From: Sulfidibacter corallicola
Lineage (GTDB): Bacteria > Acidobacteriota > Holophagae > Acanthopleuribacterales > Acanthopleuribacteraceae
DNA: 64,000 bases
Direction of reading: 5' to 3'
Assembly (NCBI RefSeq): GCF_017498545.1
Contig: NZ_CP071793.1
Span: 5,853,001-5,917,000 of the forward strand
The position numbers were made by a program, and so were the translations under genes. Under the pieces are notes generated by a model, which worked only from the letters and a program-made list of their open reading frames with translations, had not been told where the DNA came from and did no database searches. This document shows, piece by piece, positions 26,383-36,084 of the stretch (positions within the stretch are counted from its first letter, which is position 1; every line of letters starts with the position of its first letter).

Positions 26383-26648
26383 CGTGACTCTAGACCTCGT
26401 TCCATTGGTAATCTCTTCTCATACTTGATGTTATCGAGGGTGCACATTTCTAGATCGTCTCAGGTCACGGTTCGAAACGAGCAAACTCCAAGCCAATGTC
26501 GCTCGGGAGGAACGCCGCACCTTGCAGGTCACCACCATTTCGGAGATGGTGCCCTATTTCCGGCTCGATCATCTTGGATTTGGGGATCGGCTTCCGTCTT
26601 TGTTTTCGCTCGGGTTCCCGGTGGAAGCTCTTCGGCAGCGGCCGTTTC

Positions 26649-27422
26649 TCAGGTGGTGGTTTTTTCTTGGTAGGTCGCCAGCGTGCGCGTCAGCCAACGG
26701 GGATCGTCGGACATGACGGCGTCCACACCGCAGTCCAGTGCCTTCTGCAGCATGGTCGCATCGTTGACCGTGTAGCTGTACACCGGCTTGCCTTTGGCGT
26801 GGACGGCCTGGACGAACTGGGGGCGAAGCCGTTTGATATTTGCCGAGTAGGCGGCAAGGAACGCGTCGTCTTCTACGATGGCCGGTCGTGTCTGATTCAG
26901 CACGAAGTGAAAGTCTTTCGCAATCTCATGCCCGTAGCGCAACAAGTCCAGATCGAAACAAAGAATGCGAACCGAATCGACCACCTGAAATTCGCGAACC
27001 ATGTCGATGACCCGCTCCATCAATTGTTGCCGGCGGCCCATGCGGGTGGACCCGCCCTCGGGTTTGATCTCCAGCAGCAACAGGCAGCGGCCCGCGTAAC
27101 GGTGCATGAAGGTTTTCAGGGTCAGGGGACCGATACCTCGAAAGCGTCGGTCGAACCAGGAACCGAAATCCACTTGGTCGAGCTGTTGCAGAATGCGCGC
27201 GCGAACCAGCTTCATGCCGCCACCCACACGCCGGAAATTCTTGTCGTGGAAGACGATGGGAATGCCCTCGCGCGTGAGTTGGACGTCGAATTCGATTCCC
27301 TGGATCGGTAGCTCCAAGGCCGCGTCGAAGGCCGGTAGGGTGTTTTCGGGAAACGCGCTGGAAAAACCCCGGTGGGCAATGGCCAAAGTGGATGTGGATT
27401 CACGTGTCAATTTGGTATTCAT
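26649..27422 (-). CDS. glycerophosphodiester phosphodiesterase
   Basis: 257 residues from the ATG at 27422, preceded by a G-rich tract. The start AIAHRGFSSAFPENTLPAF has the catalytic His-Arg, GIEFDVQLTREGIPIVFHD has the metal-binding Glu and Asp and the second catalytic His, and LLLEIK carries a further Glu. This is a complete GDPD TIM barrel. It hydrolyses glycerophosphodiesters to glycerol-3-phosphate and an alcohol. No signal peptide is seen with this start, so it is probably cytoplasmic. An upstream in-frame ATG at 27551 would add 43 residues of no recognised domain. Confidence 0.88.
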   Translation of the reverse strand: MNTKLTRESTSTLAIAHRGFSSAFPENTLPAFDAALELPIQGIEFDVQLTREGIPIVFHDKNFRRVGGGMKLVRARILQQLDQVDFGSWFDRRFRGIGPLTLKTFMHRYAGRCLLLLEIKPEGGSTRMGRRQQLMERVIDMVREFQVVDSVRILCFDLDLLRYGHEIAKDFHFVLNQTRPAIVEDDAFLAAYSANIKRLRPQFVQAVHAKGKPVYSYTVNDATMLQKALDCGVDAVMSDDPRWLTRTLATYQEKTTT

Positions 27423-27581
27423 CGATCCCCCCGCACGAGGTAGCTGTGCCTCAAAATCTCGAGCCGCGATCTCCCGGCCTGCTTGGGGGAATGCGGCGTT
27501 CGGCCTCCGGACACCGTACCAGGCTTGTGTGAGTCTTCCGATAGAAAACAACGCGATCCGCGTCGATCGTTCCTATCGCGT

Positions 27582-28610
27582 TCATGAGTTATTTTTGGAG
27601 TCTGTATCCGCTACGCGTTGCAATCTTTCTTTTAACGTTGAAAGCGTGGATTCGTGAAGCAATTCTCGTGCTGTAAGCTTCCGGCCGGATTCGACGAGGC
27701 CGATGGAGGCCGCAAGGAGGCCAACCAGGTGTGGTGCCTCGACGCCGCGATCCCGGTATTGGGCAATGGAGTCCGAACCGTCGCGCTTGGAGAGACGGTT
27801 CCCCGCTTCGTCGAGCATGAGCGGGACGTGCCAAAACGTGGGGATCGGAAACCCGAACACCCGGAACAAGTAGATTTGTCTCGGCGAGCTGTCGAGCAGG
27901 TCGAAACCGCGCAAGACATCGGTGATGCCCATCAGGCCGTCGTCGATGACCACGGCCAGTTGGTAGGCGAATAACGAGTCCGCCCTGCGCAACACGAAAT
28001 CGCCCACATCTTCGCTCATGGATTGGGAAAATTCGCCGTAGACACCGTCTTCCATGGCGATGAGCGCGTCGTCGACCCGCAGCCGCCAAGCCGGCGTCCG
28101 ATCGGGGCGGCGGGCTGCCGCGGCGACGCGCGCATCGGGAGCCAGGTCCCGGCAGGTTCCGGGGTAGACGGGACTGCGGCCGTGTGGCGCACTGGCGGCC
28201 TGGGCGATGTCCTTGCGTGAGCAATAGCAGGGGAACACCAGATCTCGGTCTTTCAGGACCTGAAGCGCCGTCTGATAGAGGTCGTCACGCGCACTTTGAT
28301 CATAGGGGCCCAGGGGACCGTCGACATCGGGACCTTCGTCCCAATCGAGGCCCATCCAACGCAAATCCTGGACAATTTGTCGTGCCGAGCCGGATCGAAC
28401 CCGAGGTTGATCGAGGTCTTCCATGCGCAGTACGAATGTGCCCCCTTGGAGGCGGGTGAGCAGCCAGGCGAGCAGGGCGGATCGAGCATTGCCGAGGTGG
28501 AGCGGACCCGTGGGGCTGGGTGCGTATCTTCCGCGGGGACCTCGAGTCCGCAGCTCGGCCGCCTTTTGGCGCAACCGTTCAAATCCAGCGTCATCGGTTG
28601 TCGTCACCAT
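27582..28610 (-). CDS. gluQRS: tRNA glutamyl-Q(34) synthetase
   Basis: 342 residues, shorter than GluRS and lacking the anticodon-binding half. It shows GRYAPSPTGPLHLGNARSAL (HIGH-type motif), the zinc-binding CYCSRKD and YPGTC, and RLSKRDGSD as the KMSKS loop. GluQRS attaches Glu to the queuosine base at position 34 of tRNA-Asp. The start lies 4 bases after the recD stop, so it is co-transcribed with recD. A true GluRS is excluded by the length and by the zinc motif arrangement of the GluQ family. Confidence 0.9.
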   Translation of the reverse strand: MVTTTDDAGFERLRQKAAELRTRGPRGRYAPSPTGPLHLGNARSALLAWLLTRLQGGTFVLRMEDLDQPRVRSGSARQIVQDLRWMGLDWDEGPDVDGPLGPYDQSARDDLYQTALQVLKDRDLVFPCYCSRKDIAQAASAPHGRSPVYPGTCRDLAPDARVAAAARRPDRTPAWRLRVDDALIAMEDGVYGEFSQSMSEDVGDFVLRRADSLFAYQLAVVIDDGLMGITDVLRGFDLLDSSPRQIYLFRVFGFPIPTFWHVPLMLDEAGNRLSKRDGSDSIAQYRDRGVEAPHLVGLLAASIGLVESGRKLTARELLHESTLSTLKERLQRVADTDSKNNS

Positions 28611-28614
28611 GGAG

Positions 28615-30744
28615 TCAGTGGCGCTCCTCGGCTCCCGTGGCCAGCGTCCGGACCAGATTGCGGCGCAATCCGGATGCGCGTTCCATCGATTCCTCGACGG
28701 CGCCGCGCAGCACTTGGCGAGAGCCGTAGATCAGGACGGATTTCTTGGCCCGGGTCACGGCCGTGTAGATCAGTTCTTTGCGACACAAGGCATTCTTCCG
28801 TTCGGGGAGGACCAGAACCACGTGACCCGCTTCGGAGCCCTGGCTCTTGTGGACGGTGGTGGCATAGGCCGGTGTCAGGCCGACCTGATTGCCGAACGGG
28901 ATGCGGCGGAATCCGGTTTCCGTGCGAAACACCAACCAGCGCGCCGCACCGCCTTCCGGTGAAGCGAACCAGAGGCTGACCCCGATATCCCCATTGAACA
29001 GGCCCTGGCGGTAATCGTTGCGGGTCACCATCCAAGGCGCGCCGGGCAAAAAGGGACCCTCTCCCCGAAAGATGCGTTCCTTGAAGAGCTGGTTCAGGGT
29101 TTCCACTCCGAAAGTGCCGCGATGGGTGAGGCACAAAAGACGCATCTCGTCCAAGGTTCGGAACATGCGTGAAATGGATTCGGTGTCGCTTTCGAGCGAG
29201 GTGTAGGTGCGACGTGCCAGGTCGCGATATGGTTCGTAGAAACGATGGCGCAGCAGGTCCACCAGGTCGAGTAGCGAACAATCGGTGGGGTCCAGGGAAG
29301 ACACGCCGTCCAAGGGGGGAGGCAGCGTATCGGGGTTCAGGACGCGGATCGCATCTTCGCCGCATGCGTCGAGCAAGGCGTTGCTATCCATGCGGTTACA
29401 GGCAGCGGCAACGGCGCGCACATGGCGGCCGCCAAAATCGTCACTTTGACGGAAAGTTCGCTGCAGTTGAACCACATGGGCCGCCAGTCGCGCCTCCGGT
29501 GATCCGCTGCCGGCCACTCGGCGGCGATCGTCGAGATCTGCGATCAGGCTCTCGAGTCGAGCCGTCCCCGGAGCGGGTCGGGCATGGCTGGTCACATCGC
29601 GGAAAACGGCTCCGGCATCGACCGAGGGAAGTTGATCGGCGTCGCCCAACATGATCAGGCGCGCTCCGGGCTTCATGGCGAGAAGCAGCCGTTCGGCCAT
29701 CAGCACGTCGAGCATCGAGCTTTCGTCGATGATCAACCACTCGGCGGATAGCGGGTTGAATGGCCCGTGGTTGAATTGGTTACGATGGGGTGACCAGCCC
29801 AGGAGGCGGTGGACGGTCTTGGGGGCGGGGAGCTGTGCACGCCAGGCATCGCATCGAGCCTCCGGAGCCAAGGTACCGAAACCGCGCTCCAGGGATTCGC
29901 CGATGCGGTTGGCCGCGCGGCCGGTGGGCGCGGCCAGTTGGATGGCGCCTGGCGCGACGCCCAATTCGGCCAGTAACCGCAGGATCGTGAGTACGATCGA
30001 TGTCTTTCCCGTACCGGGTCCACCCGAAATGAAGGTCAGGGGCGCGTGAACCGCGGTCATGGCCGCGGCCAATTGTTCCGGCGCAAGGCTGATGGGCGCG
30101 GCGCCGATCCCGTCTTCATCGGTCCAAGGACGGCTGCCCGCCGGAAACTGGGACACGATTCTTTCGAACGCCTGCTCCAGCCGATCGTGGCGTGCCCACG
30201 GCCGTTTGAGGCATTTTCCCAATTCGATCGAAATGGATTGCTCCGCCACGTGAAAGCTGTGACGGTAGAGTTCGGTGCCATTGGCATTGACGATGAAGGG
30301 CGCGGCTTGCGGCATCGAGGGGGTCGCCGTTCCGAACAGGTCCGGCTCGCTCGCGATCATGGCCGGCACCTGTCGCGCCATCTCGTTCGCTTCCTCGGAT
30401 TCGAAACCGAGCGAGACGAAGCGCGCCGCCAACGCCTCGGTCTCGATGTTCAGGTAGGTGTTGCCATCTCCGCTGGCCAATTTTTCACAGAGAAGCACCG
30501 TGAGAAGCAACGGACTGGGGCAGCGCGCGAGCGAGGCGATTTTTCGGGTGGCGTAGAAGTCGGCGGGCGCGATGCCGTACTGGACGGCTCGTTCGAAGAG
30601 ACGTCCCTCCGCTGATGGCAACAAATGGGTGCCGTCTACTCCGAGGAGCTGTTGTAGGACGGTTCCGAGGGCGGAAAATTGACGGTCGACGATGGAAAAC
30701 ACGGGCGCCCCACTTTCCGAAGCCAGGAAGAAGGATCCGGTCAT
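28615..30744 (-). CDS. recD: exodeoxyribonuclease V subunit alpha (RecD helicase)
   Basis: 709 residues. The N-terminal domain includes LLTVLLCEKLASGDGNTYLN, as in RecD of RecBCD rather than RecD2. Walker A is GGPGTGKT at 241-248, Walker B is LIIDESSMLD, followed by LGDADQLPSVDAGAVF, TVHKSQGSEAGHVVLVLP and the AVTRAKKSVLIYGS arginine-finger motif. It is an SF1B 5'-3' DNA helicase. recB and recC are not next to it; the region before it is intergenic and then a desaturase. It probably forms RecBCD with subunits encoded elsewhere, or acts alone. Confidence 0.88.
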   Translation of the reverse strand: MTGSFFLASESGAPVFSIVDRQFSALGTVLQQLLGVDGTHLLPSAEGRLFERAVQYGIAPADFYATRKIASLARCPSPLLLTVLLCEKLASGDGNTYLNIETEALAARFVSLGFESEEANEMARQVPAMIASEPDLFGTATPSMPQAAPFIVNANGTELYRHSFHVAEQSISIELGKCLKRPWARHDRLEQAFERIVSQFPAGSRPWTDEDGIGAAPISLAPEQLAAAMTAVHAPLTFISGGPGTGKTSIVLTILRLLAELGVAPGAIQLAAPTGRAANRIGESLERGFGTLAPEARCDAWRAQLPAPKTVHRLLGWSPHRNQFNHGPFNPLSAEWLIIDESSMLDVLMAERLLLAMKPGARLIMLGDADQLPSVDAGAVFRDVTSHARPAPGTARLESLIADLDDRRRVAGSGSPEARLAAHVVQLQRTFRQSDDFGGRHVRAVAAACNRMDSNALLDACGEDAIRVLNPDTLPPPLDGVSSLDPTDCSLLDLVDLLRHRFYEPYRDLARRTYTSLESDTESISRMFRTLDEMRLLCLTHRGTFGVETLNQLFKERIFRGEGPFLPGAPWMVTRNDYRQGLFNGDIGVSLWFASPEGGAARWLVFRTETGFRRIPFGNQVGLTPAYATTVHKSQGSEAGHVVLVLPERKNALCRKELIYTAVTRAKKSVLIYGSRQVLRGAVEESMERASGLRRNLVRTLATGAEERH

Positions 30745-31104
30745 TCATGTAACTCGTCCGTCATTCTAGCAGCGATAGGTGCAAAAAAAACGGGTGGATT
30801 TGGTGCCGGTTTGGAAGCTCCAGATGGGAAACGAGTTAGAAACCAAAAAAAATTTCGGATGAGATAGGGAAACTATATATGAGGTTACCTTGGAGACCCT
30901 ACACCATATCTAGGGTTCGCGAGCAATTAACCTCGCTACTCGAAATTGCGCGTTCCAACCGTCGTGGCCGAGTGTTCGAGCCTGCTGTGAGGCGCGCGAC
31001 CCGTCCCCGGCCAATCGGTGGCCTCGGGGTCGTGGCGTGCACGAAAAAGGCCCGCTCTCCATTCGGGGCGGGCCTTCCAAAGTTTGCTGAAGTTGGGTTT
31101 GGGT
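30745..31104. other. intergenic region holding desaturase terminator and recD promoter
   Basis: 360 bases with an AT-rich part near 30780-30880, the likely promoter for recD, and a hairpin terminator near 31042-31076 reading on the minus strand after the desaturase gene. No gene is visible. Confidence 0.6.
31042..31076 (-). terminator. rho-independent terminator after desaturase
   Basis: A perfect 9-bp GC-rich stem (31047-31055 with 31068-31076) is followed on the minus strand by a T run (CCTTTTTCG). It lies 28 bases past the desaturase stop codon. Confidence 0.85.
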
Positions 31105-32265
31105 TCAGGTGACCTGAGCCAATTGGGCGGTCATCAACCGCCAGCGCTTGCGTTGCAGCTTCCAGCGGTATTTCAGGTCGACATATCGCAGGCGCAGCTC
31201 GAAGCGATCGAGCTTACCGGCCAGTTCCTTGCGCTTGGCCGCGTACCACTCCTGTTTGACCTTGGCCCAGTCGTTGAGGGCCCGCAGGTAATCCTGGTAT
31301 TGCTCCTCGAGGCGTGCGCGGAAATCGTCGCGGCGCTCGGCGCGGTCCAATCGGGCCAGGGCCTGTTGAAACTGAATGGCCAGACGCGCCCGTTCGATTT
31401 GGAGCTGGGGTACGATCTTCAACTTGTGGGTCAGCCCGACCCAGGAGGCCGAACGAATCATCCACTTGGTGGGATCGAAATGCCACCAGCGAATCCCGTT
31501 GCGGTAGTCGTACTGAAAGCGGTGGTGGTAATTGTGATAGCCCTCGCCATAGGTCACCAGGGCGAGCAGATCGTTGTCGCGGGCGGAATTGGCGTTGGAA
31601 TAGGGGCGGCGGCCCCAGATGTGCGCGAGCGAGTTGATGAAGAAGGTGAAGTGGTGGTTGAGGACCACCCGCAGAAGGGTCGCGATGATGAACACGCCCC
31701 AGAGTTTGCCGTGGATGAAGCCCAGCAGCAGCGGCAGTGCGATGTTGGCGGTCAGTGTGATGGCCAGATAGTGGCGGTGCTGCCAAGCGACGATCGGATC
31801 CCGTTGCAAATCCTTGACATTGGTGAAATTGTCAGGATGGGGTTTCCAACGGCGCAAGATCCAACCCATGTGGGAGAACCAGAAACCGCGTCCCGCAGAA
31901 TAGGGATCTTTTTCATTGTCGTCCACGTGGCGGTGGTGATCGCGATGATCGGAAGACCAGGTGAGGATACTGTTCTGGACAGCGCAGGCCCCGAAGATGG
32001 CGAAAAAGAGGCGCAATGACCAGTGGGCCTCGTAGGCGCGGTGGGACCAGAGCCGGTGATAGCCGCCGGTGATGGAAATGCCGGTGGCCACCATGAAAAA
32101 GGCGAACCAAAACCACTCGTACCAATCGAATCCGTAGGAGAGAGCATAGAGTGGAACCAGGATGGCCGCTGCGATCGGTGTCATACCGAGAACCGCCAAA
32201 TTTTGTGGAATGAAGGGCGGCTTGGCGGTTTTGGACGCCGAAGTCGATGTGGGAGCATGTTTCAT
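31105..32265 (-). CDS. fatty acyl desaturase (delta-9 acyl-CoA desaturase family)
   Basis: 386 residues. Three histidine boxes that bind the di-iron centre are present: HRLWSH at 70-75, HRDHHRH at 107-113 and HNYHH near 246. Four to five membrane helices surround them. This matches stearoyl-CoA/acyl-CoA desaturases acting at the inner membrane. Residues of about 290-386 form a long charged, Arg/Lys/Glu- and Leu-rich helical extension not needed for the core, which looks like a coiled coil. Its gene is divergent from the patatin gene and ends in a clear terminator. The positional specificity is not visible. Confidence 0.88.
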   Translation of the reverse strand: MKHAPTSTSASKTAKPPFIPQNLAVLGMTPIAAAILVPLYALSYGFDWYEWFWFAFFMVATGISITGGYHRLWSHRAYEAHWSLRLFFAIFGACAVQNSILTWSSDHRDHHRHVDDNEKDPYSAGRGFWFSHMGWILRRWKPHPDNFTNVKDLQRDPIVAWQHRHYLAITLTANIALPLLLGFIHGKLWGVFIIATLLRVVLNHHFTFFINSLAHIWGRRPYSNANSARDNDLLALVTYGEGYHNYHHRFQYDYRNGIRWWHFDPTKWMIRSASWVGLTHKLKIVPQLQIERARLAIQFQQALARLDRAERRDDFRARLEEQYQDYLRALNDWAKVKQEWYAAKRKELAGKLDRFELRLRYVDLKYRWKLQRKRWRLMTAQLAQVT

Positions 32266-32635
32266 GGACGCCTCTGTGGAAGTAGATCCATTTCTGATGA
32301 GAAGACGTTCGCCGAAAAAACGGACCGCTTCCCTAGAGCTGGATCAAATCATATGTGGCGCGGACACTTTTTGGCAAGCAAGGAGTTCGTGAATGCCTGT
32401 CAGGTCGCGTCACGAAACGTGGTAAGTTGACGCCGAGCACAGCCCGATATTCCGAGGGCTCGGCCGATGCGGATGCGTCGAACGCCGTTAGTCGAATGAT
32501 GCTGGGTTGGCGGGCTTTCTTTCTCGAAGAGCCAACTGGGGACGGGAGTTTGGTGAAGCAACGGGTGGGTTCGATGCACTGTGCCGAAAGGCCTCTCCAT
32601 CCGGCGGCAAATGCGTGAGTGGGATGAAGGATCTT
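32266..32635. other. divergent intergenic region desaturase / patatin gene
   Basis: 370 bases between divergent genes. A frame in phase with the patatin gene extends back to 32507, but the added residues have no signal peptide and no ribosome site. It should contain both promoters; none is clear by eye. Confidence 0.4.
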
Positions 32636-35086
32636 ATGCAAACTATCGGTACCGATCGACGCAAGACTGATTTTTTTTCTCGAGACGCTTTCGAGACTGG
32701 ACTTAGACCTTGGGATGGCAATGGTTTCGGGGCACCTTGCCGCCACTTTCCAGCGACACGCAAACCGGGGTTGGGTAGCTTTCTCGCTGTATTTGGGTTA
32801 CTTCTGACCGCCTCGTGGCCTTCGATCGCTCAGTCTGCGGCACCGCGCGCCGTCTCGTCCCATCCCAATGTGACCCGTCCCGTTCTCGCCACCTCCTTCG
32901 AAAGGAGCGAGCGGCCCCGCATCGGGTTGGCGCTCAGCGGCGGCGGCGCCAAGGGCTGCGCCCATATCGGCGTCCTGAAGGTGTTGGAGGATATGCGCAT
33001 TCCCGTCGACTACGTGGCCGGCACCAGTATGGGCGCCGTGGTGGGTGGTATGTTCGCGGCCGGCCTGAGTGCAGAGGAGATCGAGGCCGCCATTACCGGC
33101 ATGGACTGGGTCGACGTCATGGAAGATGTACCTCGCCGCGTGGATCTCACCTACCGCCGCAAGCAGGACAAGCAACGCTACCTGTTGGATTTCCAAATGG
33201 GCCTGAAGGACGGCTCGCTCTTGCTGCCCCGCGGGTTGCGACTAGGTCAGAAACTGAGGATGGAGTTGATGGCGCGCACCCTTCACGTGGCACACCTGAA
33301 CGATTTCGACGCGCTGCCGATTCCCTTTCGGGCGGTGGCCACCGATATCGGCGACGGATCCATGGTGGTCCTGGAGCGCGGCTCGCTGGTGTCCGCGATT
33401 CGCGCCAGTATGGCGATTCCCGGCGTGCTGTCGCCGGTTCTGCTGGACGATTGCCTGTTGGTGGACGGCGGCATGACCCGCAATCTTCCGATCGACATCG
33501 TGCGCGATATGGGAGCCGACGTCGTCATCGCGGTCGACATCAGCGATCCGCTCATGGCGGTCGAGGAGCTGACGTCGTTGTTCGCGGTGTCCTCCCAGGC
33601 CATGGGCATGTTGACCCGCATCAACGTGGAGCAGGTGCTGGGTGAGGCCGATCACCTGGTCGTGCCCGATGTGGAGGGCATCGGGGTGTTGGATTTCGCG
33701 GACGTCGAAGACGTGGTGCGAAGAGGGGCCGAATCATGCCAGCCCATGGTTGCCGAACTGGAACATCTCTCCCTGCCGCCCGCCGAGTTCGAGGCATGGC
33801 GCATCAAGCACCACGGCAACCGGCCGCCGCCTCCGGTCATCGCCGAGGTCCGCATCGAGGGCAATCGCAACGTGGACACGCGTTTCCTCCAGGCCCGCAT
33901 TCACGCCGAGGTCGGCGAGCCGCTCGACGTGGATCTGCTCTACGAAGACCTGGGTGCCATCTACGGCTTGGGCGATTTCGAGGAAGTCGGTTTTCGCCTG
34001 GAGTTCGACTACGGCTCGCGAGAAGTCTCGGAAGATGCCGGGACCACCCCCGCGGGTCTGGTGGTGTATGTTCGCGAAAAATTCTGGGGTCCCAACTACG
34101 TGCACCTGGGATTTCGCATGGGGGGCGACGTCGAGGACGACGAACTTTTCGGGGTCCTGTTCAATTTGACCATGACGCGCATCAACCGGTTCGGGGCCGA
34201 ACTGCGCAACGACTTGGAACTGGGGCGCCAAAATCGCCTCTATTCGCAGTTCTATCAGCCACTCGGGTTTCGCAGTCCGTTTTTCTTGGCGCCCTCCCTG
34301 GAAGTGTCCGCGCGGGATCTCGGGGTCTTCGTCGACGATGACGAGGTCGCCGATCTACAGGTGCGCGGCTACACCGCCGAAGTTGCCGTCGGCCTCCAAA
34401 TGAATACCTATGGGCTGGTCCAGACCGGGATGCAGCGTGGCGAACTGGAAGCGGAATTGGACGTGGGTACACTGAATTTCGAGGGTGCCGACCCGGAACT
34501 GGCGGGCCTGGACGGCCTCAAACTGGATGTAGGGGCCTGGGTGACGCGCGTGGAAATCGACCGGCTGGACCAGATCAACGTTCCCTTGAGCGGTGTCCAA
34601 CAGGAATTGATCTACACCGATTCGCGGCGATCCTTCGGCGCCGAGTTCGATTACCGCAAAATCGAATATGCCGGCCAGTACTTCAAGACATGGCGCAAGC
34701 ACACCCTGTTCACTTCGCTGGACTTGGGCCACGACATGGGCGAGGAGCTACCGGCCCATGACGAGTTCGAGCTGGGAGGGTTCCTGTCGCTGTCGGGTTA
34801 TTCCGAAGCCCAGCTCCGCGGTCAGTTGATGGGCCTGATGCGAGCCGGTTACTACTACCGTTTCAAAACGTTGCCGACCGCCTTGGGACGCGGCGTGTAC
34901 CTGGGAGGCTGGTGGGAAGGCGGCAATGTCTGGGAAACCGACGACGACATTCGCTGGAACAACCTGCGGCACGCCCTGACGTTCATCCTGGGTATGGACA
35001 CGGTCGTGGGTCCGGTTTACGTGGCCTACGGTCTCGCCGAGAAAGATCGCCACGCGATCTACGTCTCGCTGGGCACCAGTTTTTAG
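32636..35086 (+). CDS. patatin-like phospholipase fused to POTRA and outer-membrane beta-barrel
   Basis: 816 residues from the ATG at 32636, behind AAGG; an ATG at 32624 is also possible. A hydrophobic stretch about 45 residues in looks like a signal peptide, so the true start may be later. Then comes a patatin domain: IGLALSGGGAKGCAHIGVL (oxyanion hole), GTSMG (nucleophile Ser) and VDGGM (catalytic Asp). A POTRA-like domain (IAEVRIEGNRNVDTRFL) follows, then a long C-terminal barrel of the BamA/Omp85 type. The order matches the PlpD type Vd autotransporter. It probably displays or secretes a phospholipase. Confidence 0.85.
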   Translation: MQTIGTDRRKTDFFSRDAFETGLRPWDGNGFGAPCRHFPATRKPGLGSFLAVFGLLLTASWPSIAQSAAPRAVSSHPNVTRPVLATSFERSERPRIGLALSGGGAKGCAHIGVLKVLEDMRIPVDYVAGTSMGAVVGGMFAAGLSAEEIEAAITGMDWVDVMEDVPRRVDLTYRRKQDKQRYLLDFQMGLKDGSLLLPRGLRLGQKLRMELMARTLHVAHLNDFDALPIPFRAVATDIGDGSMVVLERGSLVSAIRASMAIPGVLSPVLLDDCLLVDGGMTRNLPIDIVRDMGADVVIAVDISDPLMAVEELTSLFAVSSQAMGMLTRINVEQVLGEADHLVVPDVEGIGVLDFADVEDVVRRGAESCQPMVAELEHLSLPPAEFEAWRIKHHGNRPPPPVIAEVRIEGNRNVDTRFLQARIHAEVGEPLDVDLLYEDLGAIYGLGDFEEVGFRLEFDYGSREVSEDAGTTPAGLVVYVREKFWGPNYVHLGFRMGGDVEDDELFGVLFNLTMTRINRFGAELRNDLELGRQNRLYSQFYQPLGFRSPFFLAPSLEVSARDLGVFVDDDEVADLQVRGYTAEVAVGLQMNTYGLVQTGMQRGELEAELDVGTLNFEGADPELAGLDGLKLDVGAWVTRVEIDRLDQINVPLSGVQQELIYTDSRRSFGAEFDYRKIEYAGQYFKTWRKHTLFTSLDLGHDMGEELPAHDEFELGGFLSLSGYSEAQLRGQLMGLMRAGYYYRFKTLPTALGRGVYLGGWWEGGNVWETDDDIRWNNLRHALTFILGMDTVVGPVYVAYGLAEKDRHAIYVSLGTSF

Positions 35087-35125
35087 AAGCGCCGGGGTGC
35101 ATCCCCCATTCGAAGCGTTCGCCGT

Positions 35126-36034
35126 TCAGCAGCAAAGCCCGAACTCGTCCAGGGTATCGGAGAGGTTGTCGTCGTCGAGTACGACCGCATCGGCCATGAA
35201 TTCGGGCCAGGCCTCGGGATCGTTCCGATCCAGCACCAACGGTGCATGGGCGCGCTCCTGCCAGGACACCGTGAGCGGTGTCAGGTGGTTCGGGTCCGTT
35301 GCCGCGAAGACCGCCACATTGGCCGCTTCGGCCGTCTGCAAAAGGATCAGTCGCCCGAAGACGTCCAACATCGTGACCAGTTGGTGGCCGAATATCGCGT
35401 TGGCGTCGGCCCCGGCGAAATTGAACATGGCCAGCCCATCGTTCTCGAGGCTCGTGGCGACCGCCTGCATGAAGTTGCGAGTCATCAGGTGCGGCGGCAG
35501 ATCGTGGGCGCCGTAGCAGTCGCAAAGCAACAGGTCGAAGGTTCCCAAATCGCCCGCTTCCAAGGCATGGCGAATATCGTTCTCCTCGACACGAGCTTCG
35601 GGAGAGAGCAGGAAAAACCGCCGAGCCAGCTCGATGACGCGGGGGTTGATTTCCACGCTGACCAACTCGGCCGCGGGCCATTCGGCGGCGGCCGCGTGAA
35701 GAAAGGCGCAACCACCGAGCCCGCCCATCAGAATGCGTGCCGGCTTCAGGTTCAGGCCGCGGGCGTATCCCATCATCAGGGCTACGTAGGTCAATACCGG
35801 GTCCTGGGGGTGCCGGGTGTTCAGGACCCCGTGCAGGTTGTCTTCGAAATACATCATGCGCAGGGGCGGATCTTGCGTCTCCGCCACGCGCAACCATTCA
35901 AAATCGTCTTGATACTCGTGCAACAGGGTGGCGCCCTCCGGGGGGCCGTCCTCCAACTCAACCAAAATCAAGCTCCAATCGGGGTCCGGGAGAGCCCGTC
36001 GGGGGCGGCGCCAGGACAGGAAATTCAGGGTCAA
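35126..36034 (-). CDS. spermidine synthase-like class I methyltransferase-fold protein
   Basis: 302 residues. The fold is class I SAM-dependent: LMGGLGGCAFLHAA (glycine-rich motif I), LVSVEINPRVIELARRFF with the ribose-binding Glu, and DLLLCDCYGAHDLPPHL, as in spermidine synthase-like proteins. It lacks the polyamine-specific GGGDG signature, so polyamine synthesis is not assured. The start is TTG at 36034, after GAGG; no better ATG is upstream. It is 50 bases downstream of the P450-like gene and likely shares its transcript. Confidence 0.7.
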   Translation of the reverse strand: MTLNFLSWRRPRRALPDPDWSLILVELEDGPPEGATLLHEYQDDFEWLRVAETQDPPLRMMYFEDNLHGVLNTRHPQDPVLTYVALMMGYARGLNLKPARILMGGLGGCAFLHAAAAEWPAAELVSVEINPRVIELARRFFLLSPEARVEENDIRHALEAGDLGTFDLLLCDCYGAHDLPPHLMTRNFMQAVATSLENDGLAMFNFAGADANAIFGHQLVTMLDVFGRLILLQTAEAANVAVFAATDPNHLTPLTVSWQERAHAPLVLDRNDPEAWPEFMADAVVLDDDNLSDTLDEFGLCC

Positions 36035-36084
36035 GGTGCGGCCTCAATTCCAGAGTCGCCGCTCCATCGCGTCGTCGACGGGAT

